Virus record (IMG/VR): IMGVR_UViG_3300013099_000024
Span: 1-55,286 of that record
Length of the DNA: 55,286 nucleotides
Direction: 5' to 3' (one strand)
DNA from: a virus
In this document: positions 9,139 to 17,821 of the stretch, in pieces
Layout: the number at the start of each line of letters is the position of its first letter
Numbering within the stretch: the first letter of the stretch is position 1
The notes under the pieces: model-generated
Databases searched by the model: none
What the model saw: only the letters and a program-made list of their open reading frames with translations
What the model was told of the DNA's origin: nothing
Translations under genes and position numbers: made by a program

Positions 9139-10051
9139 TAGATATGTGAAGGTTGGAATGGAAGATACATTTGGTGTCGCAGTGACTCCAACTCGAGGAG
9201 TGAGGGTGCAATCAGTGGAACCTAACATTGATAGACAGCCAATTTTTGATGAGACGATCGAGGACTTTCTACCACCTGATGCTGTTGGAGGACCGCTGAA
9301 GGTTGGTCTGTCGATGGAGTTGGTGGCAAGGCCGAATCAGATTACGGAGATTCTGCAGGCACTGATGGGAAGTTCAACAGTGACCTCAACTAGTGAAGAC
9401 GTGTACAAATGGGACTTTACGTTAGGCACTCCGCAATCGATGACGGTTGAGGTTGGAGATCCGTATGAGACATTACAGATCTATGGTGTAGGCGTCAACA
9501 GTGTGGAGTTTACATTCGAGGCCAGGGAGTTTGTGAAGATGTCAGTAGATTGCATTGCCAAGAACTATAAGCAGTCTTCGTTTTCGGAACCAACATACTC
9601 CAATGATAAGCCGTTTGTCTTCTATGAAGCACAGCTACGTGTCGATGGATCCAAAGTAGCAGGTACAAAGAGTGTGTCATTGACGGTTGATAGAGGTATT
9701 GCAGACGACGAATATGTGTTGGACGATTTCACACTCAATGCTCTACGACCAGAGAGAACAGAGATTACGGGAAGAATGACATTAACGGAAGACGAGATTG
9801 CAGAACTGAGAAGAGCACTATATGGCTCTACAACTGCTTCCTCGATCGGGCCAACGAATGACGTGGGTTCTGTGCAGTTGACGATCGTGTGTGATAGGGG
9901 TGACTACCAACTGAAACTTAATGCACCTATTGCCGTGTATACGACAGGTTCATACAGTGTCTCAGGGCGCGATAGGATTGATCGTGAGATTGAGTTCAAG
10001 GTGGTTGGAGATTTCACGATAACGTTGGTTAACAATGTCCCGGAGGTTTGA
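9128..10051 (+). CDS. Major tail tube protein
   Basis: A 307-residue beta-rich protein started by TTG 9128, chosen because GGGGGGTGATG lies eight bases upstream. The N terminus (RYVKVGMEDTFGVAV) and the closing VSGRDRIDREIEFKVVGDFTITLV are typical of siphovirus/myovirus tube proteins of this size, as are internal VDGSKVAGTKSVSLTVDRGI strands. Followed directly by the tail chaperone, as expected for a long tail. Confidence 0.75.
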   Translation: MVISRYVKVGMEDTFGVAVTPTRGVRVQSVEPNIDRQPIFDETIEDFLPPDAVGGPLKVGLSMELVARPNQITEILQALMGSSTVTSTSEDVYKWDFTLGTPQSMTVEVGDPYETLQIYGVGVNSVEFTFEAREFVKMSVDCIAKNYKQSSFSEPTYSNDKPFVFYEAQLRVDGSKVAGTKSVSLTVDRGIADDEYVLDDFTLNALRPERTEITGRMTLTEDEIAELRRALYGSTTASSIGPTNDVGSVQLTIVCDRGDYQLKLNAPIAVYTTGSYSVSGRDRIDREIEFKVVGDFTITLVNNVPEV

Positions 10052-10383
10052 TGAATATGAAGGTCATTGAAGTCGAAACGGCCAGTGGAGTGTATAAGGT
10101 CAAGAAGCCGGTAGGCCGAATTGGCGCGGTCCATATGAGTATTATGATGAAAGTCAATATGCCTAAAGGTGAACCCGAAGATTGGGGCGAACAACAGGTG
10201 CAAGCCTATTTGGAGAGCACCTCAAAGGTCTTCCTGGAATGGGCCGAAAAGGTTTTGCCACATATCTATGTAGATGGGCCATTCAAACCCGAGGAAATGC
10301 CAGGCGAAGATCAGTTTGTCATCTTCCTCAGTTTAGCTCAGGAGGTTCAGATGCCACAGAGTTTGTTTCAATCTTCCCCATGA
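10051..10383 (+). CDS. Tail assembly chaperone, G-type short product
   Basis: A 110-residue acidic protein, ATG 10051 overlapping the tube stop, behind CGGAGG. Between tube and tape measure this is the gpG slot. The frame ends at TGA 10381, while a well-conserved-looking second segment continues in the +1 frame to 10570. That is the usual G/GT arrangement: the short form and the fused form both chaperone the tape measure during tail assembly. Confidence 0.65.
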   Translation: MNMKVIEVETASGVYKVKKPVGRIGAVHMSIMMKVNMPKGEPEDWGEQQVQAYLESTSKVFLEWAEKVLPHIYVDGPFKPEEMPGEDQFVIFLSLAQEVQMPQSLFQSSP

Positions 10384-10570
10384 ATTCCGCGTTGCTATCG
10401 GCGTTCTCGCGACACGCACGGGCAAGCGACCCAGTGAACTTTTCGAGTGGAATGATCCAGAGGACTGGATGGAGAGACTAATGTTTGATATATATGTCAT
10501 CGAAGCACTACTACAGGAGGAGGCGAGGCAATGGCGGAAGGTAGGATCAGGTTTATCTTCGAGGCGATAG
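10337..10570 (+). CDS. T-domain of tail assembly chaperone, reached by +1 (or -2) frameshift
   Basis: Open frame without a usable early start, from just after TAG 10334 to TAG 10568. It encodes NLPHEFRVAIGVLATRTG, then RPSELFEWNDPEDWMERLMF and a helical end EALLQEEARQ, the usual T-domain character (a wPxxW segment and a helix) of G/GT chaperones. It is +1 relative to the G frame, so fusion needs a +1 or -2 shift between 10337 and 10383. A candidate is UUU-C at 10366-10369 (Phe UUU to UUC). The last 40 bases overlap the tape measure start. Shift direction is seen; site is inferred. Confidence 0.6.
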   Translation, partial: LRRFRCHRVCFNLPHEFRVAIGVLATRTGKRPSELFEWNDPEDWMERLMFDIYVIEALLQEEARQWRKVGSGLSSRR

Positions 10571-12267
10571 ATAAGTCGGCTGCTGTCATACGTAACATAC
10601 AGCGGAGACTGATGTCCCTTAGACAGCCGATGCCAGAGTTAACGCCGTTAGCGAGATTTGGTTTTAAAGAATTAGAGCGCATGTACAATCGACATTATAA
10701 GCGATGGGAACGTTTGAATGAGAAAGCTACCAGACAATCTGTTCGTACACGTGATCTGTTGGAGACTCAAATGGCAGCTATATCACAAGCATTGCAGAAC
10801 ATGGAAGAAGTCGGTTTGACTGCTGCAGGCTACTTCTTTGAGAGATGGGATGCATATAGTAGGCGATATAGGGTCTCTACAACAGAAAGGATTGCTAGAC
10901 CGTTGAGAAGATTGTCGAGGTCATTTGCACCATTATGGTCGGCAATGTCTGCGTTTGCTGCTAATGCTGATAAGTACATGAATCGTGCAGCATGGAACTT
11001 TACATGGGCAACACTGTCGATGATGGGTGTACTGTGGAACTTCCAGTGGATGTTGTCGACATTTATTGATCCGTTGAAGCAAACGTCACAGGGATTGATG
11101 AATTTTTCAGATGCAGCATTTGAGGTCGCAACCTGGTTAGCATATGCATCAGCGATGGGAATGGATTTCGCAGAGAAACTGGGTGGTACAGACGTAGCAG
11201 TTAGGGATGTTGTCGAAGCAGGAATGTTTCTACAGGCTACGTTGGCAGGTATTAGTGCAATGCTAATGGTAGCACTGGCAAGAGCACTAAAAGTACCTGG
11301 TGTAATGGATGCGATTGAAGATGCGATTGAAGCATGGATAGATGTGCTGACAGATCCAGAAATTATCAGGGCGATTGCAGATATCATTAAGGGTATGGCT
11401 GAGATGGCTGTCGTGATAATACCACAAATAAGGGACTCTCTACCATTAATCAAAATGTTAATTCAAAAATTCCTGGATGCCATACCCACGCTGTTATGGA
11501 TCTTGAGTATCATAACTGGAATGACTCCTGGTTTGAAAAATTTATCCAAACACATTTCAACCATTAACAATACGATAAGCACAGCTCAATCAACATGGGA
11601 ACAACTAGGGATGACACTAGGCTTTTTGAAGGTCGGCTTCATTCTACTACAACCTGCTATGTTACCACTTATGTTCATATTCTCTATGCTAACGGCAGTA
11701 ATAGTTCAGGTTATGATATGGGCAAGAGCACTAAAAGGTGTATGGAGTTTGCTGAGTGGAGTTGCAGGCAGATTAGGTATGTCAGTATCGCAACTGCTAG
11801 GACGTTTGCTAGGTCTTGCCGGTGGAATCTTCTTTGTGGTAACGGCTATTAGTGATATGATTCAACATGGAATAACGTTGCAAAATGTCATCACTGCACT
11901 GATCGGTGTAGGTTGGATTTTAGCTTCCATCTTCGGAGGACCGGTTGCTTGGGCAATAATGGCTGTAGTTACTGCCGTTAAACTTGTCATTGATTACTTC
12001 GGGTGGTGGGATGAGATTACTCAAGCTCTACAATCCACGTTCCAAGGATTCCTGGAGGTTTTACAGTCGGTCTATGATTGGATTAGTAAGTTAATAGGTC
12101 CGTTGTATTCGGTAGCGTCGCTATTTGGGCTTGGAGGTGGAGGACCGACAACAATGACAATATATCAGACTGTAAGCATTGGAACTATACGCGAGACGGC
12201 TGACAAGGATGAAGTCATCCGAGGGTTAGCACGTGAATCGTATAAAGCATTGTGGGGTGGTTACTGA
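10531..12267 (+). CDS. Tail tape measure protein
   Basis: A 578-residue protein, ATG 10531 behind GAGGAGGCGAGG. The N-terminal 120 residues are Arg-rich helix (possible coiled coil), the centre has several long hydrophobic helices (about 150-200, 230-300, 365-470), and the end is helical with a Gly run (LFGLGGGG). That is the tape-measure pattern, and it follows the G/GT chaperone. It is short for the family. By the rough rule of 0.15 nm per residue it would set a tail near 85-90 nm. Confidence 0.75.
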   Translation: MAEGRIRFIFEAIDKSAAVIRNIQRRLMSLRQPMPELTPLARFGFKELERMYNRHYKRWERLNEKATRQSVRTRDLLETQMAAISQALQNMEEVGLTAAGYFFERWDAYSRRYRVSTTERIARPLRRLSRSFAPLWSAMSAFAANADKYMNRAAWNFTWATLSMMGVLWNFQWMLSTFIDPLKQTSQGLMNFSDAAFEVATWLAYASAMGMDFAEKLGGTDVAVRDVVEAGMFLQATLAGISAMLMVALARALKVPGVMDAIEDAIEAWIDVLTDPEIIRAIADIIKGMAEMAVVIIPQIRDSLPLIKMLIQKFLDAIPTLLWILSIITGMTPGLKNLSKHISTINNTISTAQSTWEQLGMTLGFLKVGFILLQPAMLPLMFIFSMLTAVIVQVMIWARALKGVWSLLSGVAGRLGMSVSQLLGRLLGLAGGIFFVVTAISDMIQHGITLQNVITALIGVGWILASIFGGPVAWAIMAVVTAVKLVIDYFGWWDEITQALQSTFQGFLEVLQSVYDWISKLIGPLYSVASLFGLGGGGPTTMTIYQTVSIGTIRETADKDEVIRGLARESYKALWGGY

Positions 12268-12620
12268 TGGCAATCACGATTACGGATAGGACGAATACGT
12301 TGACGTTGAAGGTGAAGAGGATAATGGTCGAAGAACGTTGGAGACAGAAGAATATTCCGTTGGTGAACAAGGATCCAATGATCATTGATTTAGGTAGAGA
12401 GGAAAAATCGGTGGAAATCGAAGCTGTTGTATTCTCGTCGTCTGATCTACAAACGTTCTATGCGTTAAAAAATCCGGTACAAGTGACCGATTCCACGTAT
12501 CCTGAGATTGAAACAGGCTATTGGAGGCTATACGAGAGGCGTAGCGATCGTCGTCCCGGATGGGTATCGGCGTGGGTAATACGGTTTCGAATGAGACGTG
12601 ACTACTATCATACGGGGTGA
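12267..12620 (+). CDS. Distal tail / baseplate protein (small)
   Basis: A 117-residue beta-rich protein; start ATG 12267 overlaps the tape measure stop (TGATG). Contains KSVEIEAVVFSSSDLQTFYAL, the kind of strand-helix seen in small distal-tail proteins. Lies between tape measure and tail hub, where a distal tail or hub-adaptor protein is normal. No specific family recognised. Confidence 0.45.
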   Translation: MAITITDRTNTLTLKVKRIMVEERWRQKNIPLVNKDPMIIDLGREEKSVEIEAVVFSSSDLQTFYALKNPVQVTDSTYPEIETGYWRLYERRSDRRPGWVSAWVIRFRMRRDYYHTG

Positions 12621-12626
12621 TTGGTG

Positions 12627-15152
12627 ATGACGTGGAAGGTACAGAAGTGGGATGGATCGTCGTGGGTGGATGTTGCTTTTTCGGATTTGAGTGTCAGCAA
12701 ATCATTGGACGAGTTAGATTCAGCAACAATTACGATGCCTAAGACGGAAAATGTAGCGCGGGGTGATCTGATACGAATTACCTATGATACGACGACAGTA
12801 TTTGAGGGTTACGTACAAAGAATTGTTCGTCGTGTAGATGTCATGGAGGTTCAATGTCTTGAGAGGGCAGTTGAGTTACGCAAATCGATTGTCAATTATG
12901 GAGGATCATATACGCATACATGGGTTAATTTGACGGTAAACGATATCGTTGATCGTATACTGGACAGTACTTCATGGTCTCGTGGCAGTGATGATGCGAC
13001 TATTATTCCAGCAATCAGCTTGGAATATGTAGACAGACTGACAGCATTGTCGAAAGTCATCAAGGATATGCGAGGACTACACATGTGGTTCGAGGGAACG
13101 AAGGTCTATTTTGGTTCATCACGGACAGACCGCACGTCAACGATCATACGTTACCAGGAGATTGAGGATGATGAAGACGAGACCGAGATGTATGACAAGA
13201 TCATCGTCATTGGTGGAGGCAGTGTAAACAGGCACATAGTTGCGGAACGAGGTTCTGGAGACAAGGTTGGGATCTTTGAGTATCCAGATGCTGTTAGTCA
13301 GGAGGAACTGAATAAGATTGCGGATACGTTGTATGATTACTATTCGACGGAGCGTAAACGTGTGTCAGTTACGATGCCATTATGGCCAGAGGTGAATCCT
13401 GGAGATTTGGTGAACATTGATGGTACTACATACATCGTGTATGATGCACAGCATGATTTGGCGACGACGAGAATATCGGCAGGATATTATTCGCCGTCGT
13501 TGGGTAGGATCTTAAGGCAGTTGCGTAAGGTTCAGCAGGCAGTAGGTCGTGTGACGCAGGGCGTAGTAGAAACGTTTGAGATTCCACTTGGCTATCAGCA
13601 TGTAGGGTCGGGGTCGCCGGCGAGATGGAACATTTCGGTTCAGGATAAGGTGTTGTCGGCGAAGTTGAGATTGAAGTTGACGAAGTGGAAGAAGTTGACA
13701 GACATTCAGAATGCTACGACAGGTGTTTCTGTGAACAGTGGTTCTGCGAATATACAGTCGAATACGACGGGAGTGTCTATCGGGACAGGACATGCGAATA
13801 TAGAGTCATCTACTACAGGCATAACGGTTAGTTCAGGGAAGGCCAACATTGAATCGTCGACTACAGGAATAACCATTAGCTCTGGACAAGCCAACATAGG
13901 TTCTTCGACAACTGGCATTACAATTGGATCTGGTCAAGCTAACATAGGATCATCTGCTACAGGAATCACCATAGATTCGGGTGAAGCTGAAATTCAATCA
14001 AATACAACAGGAATCACATTGATGAAAGGTTATGCTGACATAGATAAGGCTTCTACCGGAATCTCAACAGCCTTTGGAGAGGCCGACATATCGAGAGAGT
14101 ACACGGGTGCTTCCATAATGGCAGGAGGTGAGTCAGGAATTGTAGTTGACTACGTGGATATTGAACCGTGGGAAGATTTACCATACGACCATAATTGGAC
14201 TTTCTATGGACCTGACGGATATTCGTTTGTAATTTGCGTGGTTAATCTGTTAATACATGCGCCCAGTGATAGCGGAACTGATGGAATGTGCTATCTCTAC
14301 TGGTGGAACGGATGGGAAGGTGAATGGGAAGAGAAGGATCGTCATAGGTATGTCATCAGGACGTCGGATGAATACGCACATGTAACACTGGTGGGAGTTG
14401 CACGCGGTTATAGTGGAGATACTGCAGATTGGAGGGTGAGGATTACAGAGTCGAATGGTGGTGAATTGAGGTGGCTACACATTAGGTGCTTCTTTGTAGA
14501 GCTTCATGAACATAGTTTGGATGAAGGTTCGGGACATACACACTATGACAGTGGGCATAGTCATGGCATTAATGATCCAGAGCATGATCATGATGATTTA
14601 GGTCATAGTCATGGGGTAGATGATCCTAAGCATGATCATATTGATTCAGGACACAGTCATGGATTGTCTGATCCGCAGCATTCACATACAGATAGCGGAC
14701 ATGACCATGGAGTTTCAGATCCAGGACATGGGCACTCGGATAGCGGTCATAGTCATGGGACGAACGATCCTGGGCATGGACATGAAGACAGTGGTCATGA
14801 GCACGGGGTTTCGGATCCTGGTCATGGGCATTCAGATAGTGGTCATGAACATAGTTTGAGTGATCCTGGACACAATCACACGGATTCAGGTCATGGACAT
14901 GGAATTACGGATCCTGGACATGCACATGGGATAGACAATGATGCTACAGAGTTGTCATTGTATCCATCGAATGTCAATGTAGTTTTCAATGGGTCGACCA
15001 TCGCAGGTCCATATTCGGGAGGGGCAGAAACGACGATTGAGATTGACATTACGGATTACCTTACTGAGGGTAATCATGTTTTGGAAATTACTTCTGATAC
15101 TGCAGGCGGTATTGAGGGTTCGTTAGTAGTTGAGAAATTCGTTAGGAGGTGA
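12627..15152 (+). CDS. Tail hub / tip protein with two 8x16-residue repeat arrays
   Basis: An 841-residue protein; ATG 12627 is preferred to TTG 12621 because GGGGTGA sits at the right distance. The first 300 residues resemble phage tail hub (gp27/Tal-like) domains, with YGGSYTHTWVNLTVNDIVDRIL and MRGLHMWFEGTKVYFG. From residue 362 there are eight 16-residue TTGIxxxSGxANIxSS units, then a globular beta domain (about 490-640). Eight 16-residue DSGHxHGxxDPxHxH units follow, and a closing beta domain. The His units resemble metal-binding tracts of tail spikes and fibres. Likely at the tail tip, contacting the host. Confidence 0.65.
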   Translation: MTWKVQKWDGSSWVDVAFSDLSVSKSLDELDSATITMPKTENVARGDLIRITYDTTTVFEGYVQRIVRRVDVMEVQCLERAVELRKSIVNYGGSYTHTWVNLTVNDIVDRILDSTSWSRGSDDATIIPAISLEYVDRLTALSKVIKDMRGLHMWFEGTKVYFGSSRTDRTSTIIRYQEIEDDEDETEMYDKIIVIGGGSVNRHIVAERGSGDKVGIFEYPDAVSQEELNKIADTLYDYYSTERKRVSVTMPLWPEVNPGDLVNIDGTTYIVYDAQHDLATTRISAGYYSPSLGRILRQLRKVQQAVGRVTQGVVETFEIPLGYQHVGSGSPARWNISVQDKVLSAKLRLKLTKWKKLTDIQNATTGVSVNSGSANIQSNTTGVSIGTGHANIESSTTGITVSSGKANIESSTTGITISSGQANIGSSTTGITIGSGQANIGSSATGITIDSGEAEIQSNTTGITLMKGYADIDKASTGISTAFGEADISREYTGASIMAGGESGIVVDYVDIEPWEDLPYDHNWTFYGPDGYSFVICVVNLLIHAPSDSGTDGMCYLYWWNGWEGEWEEKDRHRYVIRTSDEYAHVTLVGVARGYSGDTADWRVRITESNGGELRWLHIRCFFVELHEHSLDEGSGHTHYDSGHSHGINDPEHDHDDLGHSHGVDDPKHDHIDSGHSHGLSDPQHSHTDSGHDHGVSDPGHGHSDSGHSHGTNDPGHGHEDSGHEHGVSDPGHGHSDSGHEHSLSDPGHNHTDSGHGHGITDPGHAHGIDNDATELSLYPSNVNVVFNGSTIAGPYSGGAETTIEIDITDYLTEGNHVLEITSDTAGGIEGSLVVEKFVRR
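13710..14093 (+). repeat. Eight 16-codon repeats (TTGI-SG-ANI type)
   Basis: Exactly eight tandem 48-bp units inside the tail hub gene. The consensus protein unit is S-S-T-T-G-I-T-I-x-S-G-x-A-N-I-x with alternating hydrophobic and small residues, as expected for a beta-helix or collar-like stalk. The third to fifth units are the most alike. DNA identity between units is moderate, so the array is old or diversified. Confidence 0.85.
14544..14927 (+). repeat. Eight 16-codon His-rich repeats (DSGHxHGxxDPxHxH)
   Basis: Exactly eight tandem 48-bp units, about four His per unit, inside the tail hub gene. HxH pairs alternate with DP turns, a layout known from metal-binding fibre segments (HxH iron sites in T4 gp37 are the classic case). 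Same copy number and period as the array at 13710-14093, though unrelated in sequence. Confidence 0.9.
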
Positions 15153-15158
15153 TAGAGA

Positions 15159-15392
15159 GTGGCAGAAGTGGTAGATGTAGAGAAGATTCCAGGTGGATAT
15201 ACGTTGGTGGTGAAGACCAAGTGTGGAGAGGAAATTAGAGTGAATTTCAATCGGAAGCATTTCGAGAAGTTGACTGATGAAGAGCTGGAGAGAATCTTGC
15301 GCGAAGTCGACGAACACTATTGTGCTGAAGATGAAGAACCTGAGCATATTAGGACGAAAATTGCGGCAATTAAGGGACGGAAAGTTGAGTAG
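15159..15392 (+). CDS. Small tail-operon protein, unknown
   Basis: A 77-residue protein started by GTG 15159 behind TTAGGAGGTGAT. Reads as two beta hairpins (YTLVVKTKCGEEIRVNF) and a helix (LTDEELERILREV), with two Cys. Not recognised. Its place between tail hub and fibre-like genes suggests a baseplate or assembly role. Confidence 0.6.
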   Translation: MAEVVDVEKIPGGYTLVVKTKCGEEIRVNFNRKHFEKLTDEELERILREVDEHYCAEDEEPEHIRTKIAAIKGRKVE

Positions 15393-15426
15393 TGGCAATA
15401 TGAAGTTATTTAGGAGGTGATGGAGA

Positions 15427-15945
15427 ATGGTGAATGGTCTGGAGAAGTTGGGTGTTACAGATAGCTTGGAAGTACTACACATCAGGAATGGTAAAGTGAT
15501 CGACAGGAGAGAAACACTAGGACATTCGAAGTTGGCAATATGGTTCTCGAAGTTGCTCGCAAAACTGGGAATCAAGAGATACACGATTGATTTGATCACG
15601 AATGCGGGCAAGGCTGCTATCGCCGAGATGATTGGAGGGAGATTTACCTACGTTGCTATTGGAACAGATGATGGTTCGACGCTTGCACTTGATGCCTCGA
15701 ATACGGCGTTAGGTAATGAGGTAGCTAGACAAGCAGGAACAGTGTCTTATGAGACGACGAATGTAACTAATGATACAGTACACATTGAAGCTACGTTTAC
15801 CTTCGACTCCGATACTACTGTACAAGAATCCGGAGTATTTGATGCAGATACCGGAGGTACGATGATATGTAGGCAGACGTTTCCAGCACTCAACATGCAG
15901 GCAGGAGACCAGTTGGTGATGATTTGGAAGATTACAGTACAGTAA
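15427..15945 (+). CDS. Tail fibre / baseplate-like protein
   Basis: A 172-residue protein, start GTG-free ATG 15427 behind TTAGGAGGTGATGGAGA. The centre has NAGKAAIAEMIGG then YVAIGTDDGSTLA, and the end VQESGVFDA, MICRQTF and GDQLVMIWKITV. This series is common to a family of small phage tail proteins (NaGkaala-llgG ... yiAiGtG ... itEaGlF ... R-tf ... gd-l-i-W-i). Probably an external tail component. Exact role unknown. Confidence 0.55.
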   Translation: MVNGLEKLGVTDSLEVLHIRNGKVIDRRETLGHSKLAIWFSKLLAKLGIKRYTIDLITNAGKAAIAEMIGGRFTYVAIGTDDGSTLALDASNTALGNEVARQAGTVSYETTNVTNDTVHIEATFTFDSDTTVQESGVFDADTGGTMICRQTFPALNMQAGDQLVMIWKITVQ

Positions 15946-15973
15946 CGGTATCGACAGTCAGCGGTGATTAGTG

Positions 15974-16285
15974 ATGACCAGAGGTGACGCAGTAGTCGGA
16001 TTTCAGAAGGATGTTGCGTCAGGAGGTACAGTAGACATTCGACCTTCTGCTGATGAGGAGTGGACAATTCATAACATCTACGTTGGTGGTGCTGCATCAT
16101 TGATCAGGGTGTATGATGATGGTACTACGCAGTACGAAATACCCATTGATTCAGTTAGTAGTGCGGGAGGATGGTTGAACTATGTGTTTCATGTGACTAA
16201 TTCTCATTTTTTGCGTGTGAAGAATGATGATTCGTCATCCATACATGTAGCTTGGGATGGTGTAGTGACAGGACCCAATGTGTGA
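15974..16285 (+). CDS. Small beta-sandwich tail protein
   Basis: A 103-residue beta-rich protein with pairs of short strands (EWTIHNIYVGG, YVFHVTNSHFLRVKN). ATG 15974 directly follows GTG; the SD GGTGATTA is weak. Such proteins in fibre operons often decorate the baseplate. No named family recognised. Confidence 0.5.
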   Translation: MTRGDAVVGFQKDVASGGTVDIRPSADEEWTIHNIYVGGAASLIRVYDDGTTQYEIPIDSVSSAGGWLNYVFHVTNSHFLRVKNDDSSSIHVAWDGVVTGPNV

Positions 16286-16296
16286 GGTGATGATTG

Positions 16297-16629
16297 ATGA
16301 AGGTTGAAAGTAAGGAAGTTACTACTGCAACTGTTAAGGATGTGATTGCAGCAGTACAGCCTTATTTGGAGCAGCTGAGGACAGATGTTGGTGCTAAGTA
16401 TCCATTGACGGAGATTAGGGTGAATGTTAAGGAAGGGAGAGTGTTTGTTGTTTGGGAAGACTACAGTGAGGAGGAACAAAGGACGAATGCGTTGATTGAT
16501 GAGTATCTCCAGTTGAAGAGTCAGTTGACTGATCCGGTGAAACAGCCGAGTTTGATGGCGAGAATGATTGAGATTGCGAATGAATTCAAGCAGTTGACGG
16601 GATTGAATATCGAGGAGGTGGTCGGATAA
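16297..16629 (+). CDS. Unknown helical tail-operon protein
   Basis: A 110-residue protein with alternating helix and one beta hairpin (EIRVNVKEGRVFVVWEDY). ATG 16297 is chosen over TTG 16294 for spacing from GAGGTGATG. Stop overlaps the next ATG (TAATG), so the 38-residue peptide that follows is coupled to it. Function not recognised. Confidence 0.55.
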   Translation: MKVESKEVTTATVKDVIAAVQPYLEQLRTDVGAKYPLTEIRVNVKEGRVFVVWEDYSEEEQRTNALIDEYLQLKSQLTDPVKQPSLMARMIEIANEFKQLTGLNIEEVVG

Positions 16630-16745
16630 TGGCGTTGATTGATGATGTGAAGTCGTTGAAGGAACAGGGAATGACCGTAGCTCAGATTGCGGAGCAGTTG
16701 GGTATACCGTATTTTTTGGCAAGAGTTTTGTATAACAGAGTATGA
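16629..16745 (+). CDS. 38-residue helix-turn-helix-like micro-protein
   Basis: ATG 16629 overlaps the preceding stop and its own stop overlaps the next ATG (ATGA at 16742). The sequence has a compact HTH-like pattern: LKEQGMTVAQIAEQLGIP followed by a second helix. Very short, but both junctions are coupled as in its neighbours. Could be a leader that tunes translation of the fibre gene. Confidence 0.5.
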   Translation: MALIDDVKSLKEQGMTVAQIAEQLGIPYFLARVLYNRV

Positions 16746-17812
16746 CGGTCGTCGTAGGGCGTAGATGGACGACGTGGAAGAAGGACAATTATAGGCTTTA
16801 TGTTTGGGTGCCTGAGGGTAAGCAGTATGTGGAAGTGTACTCTTTTGGTTATGATGGTTTCGACAATAACGGTGGTGGAGCGTGGGAGAAATACATCAAT
16901 ATTCCAATTACGACGACACCCAGCGAGTACGCACAGTATCAGGTAGTCATTGATGCTACAAATGTTACAGTTCACTCGGCTGATGGAACACAGAAAGCTC
17001 AGGGTGCTGTTGCAAGTGATTTCTGGGCAAATGTAAAGTCGGATGGTTTGGATGTCAGGGTGTTTGATCAGGCTAAGGGGCAGTTGTATTTCTGGATTGA
17101 AGAGTTTGATTACAGCAATAAGAAAGCGGTGATTTGGGTTAACTTAACTGCTGGTTCAAGCGAGTTAAACATCGCTTATGGGAATCCGAGTGCGACTAAA
17201 TCAAGCTACGAAAATGGAGAGCAGGTTTTCGAGTTCTTTGACGATTTCGAAGGTAGTGAGTTAAATACAGCGAAATGGGATACAGCAGATTTATACGACA
17301 ATGCGGATATAAATGTCAGTAACGGAATTCTAACTTATTACAGAGGAGACACTACACTTAGCAGTATTAAAACTCTAAAAACATTTGCTCCAAACACAGT
17401 TCTGTATGCTAAAGTTTATTATGACACAAGCTATAATTATCCTGCAGAGTTTGGCTTCGCAGACTCACAAAAAACAGTGCCTGACAATTCGGCGGCAGTA
17501 GTTAGAACAACGGAGGACACATATGGTGCATACGCTTCGTCTGGAGGGACATATAGTGTATCGGAAGGATTGTCGTTGGATACTGGATGGACGAAATATA
17601 TGCTCAAATGGACAGATAGCGAGGTTGCCATGACTGATGGTGTTAATACACGAAGTGTTACAAGCAATATACCGACGTTCGAGCTACCATTGCGTTTAGG
17701 GAATTTCCTAGGCGGTGGAACGGGGAATGTTTACTTGCAATACGACTACATTTATGTTGCTAAGCTCGCCGACCCTGCCGACTTCGGAACTTCAACTATT
17801 CGTACGTTCTAA
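16742..17812 (+). CDS. DUF2341/LamG-like receptor-binding protein
   Basis: A 356-residue protein. Residues about 45-150 match the DUF2341 pattern: NIPITTTPSEYAQYQVVI, LDVRVFD, LYFWIEEFDY, AVIWVNLTAG and LNIAYGNPSA. Residues about 165-345 form a concanavalin/LamG-like sandwich starting FFDDFEGSELNTAKWD. DUF2341 plus LamG is frequent in archaeal surface and adhesion proteins, so this is a good candidate for the host-binding tail protein. The 17.1-17.5 kb stretch is visibly more AT-rich than its flanks, which may mean recent exchange. Confidence 0.65.
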   Translation: MTVVVGRRWTTWKKDNYRLYVWVPEGKQYVEVYSFGYDGFDNNGGGAWEKYINIPITTTPSEYAQYQVVIDATNVTVHSADGTQKAQGAVASDFWANVKSDGLDVRVFDQAKGQLYFWIEEFDYSNKKAVIWVNLTAGSSELNIAYGNPSATKSSYENGEQVFEFFDDFEGSELNTAKWDTADLYDNADINVSNGILTYYRGDTTLSSIKTLKTFAPNTVLYAKVYYDTSYNYPAEFGFADSQKTVPDNSAAVVRTTEDTYGAYASSGGTYSVSEGLSLDTGWTKYMLKWTDSEVAMTDGVNTRSVTSNIPTFELPLRLGNFLGGGTGNVYLQYDYIYVAKLADPADFGTSTIRTF

Positions 17813-17821
17813 GGTGATATT

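Noticed and set aside
10182-10481. Frame at 10182-10481 as the tail chaperone T-domain (-1 frame)
   Set aside because: Its protein is Ser/Arg-rich without the W/P/E pattern; the +1 frame encodes the T-like segment RPSELFEWNDPEDWMERL.
10830-11453. 207-codon minus-strand frame opposite the tape measure
   Set aside because: Ala/Ile/Ser-rich antisense of the hydrophobic tape measure; no SD.
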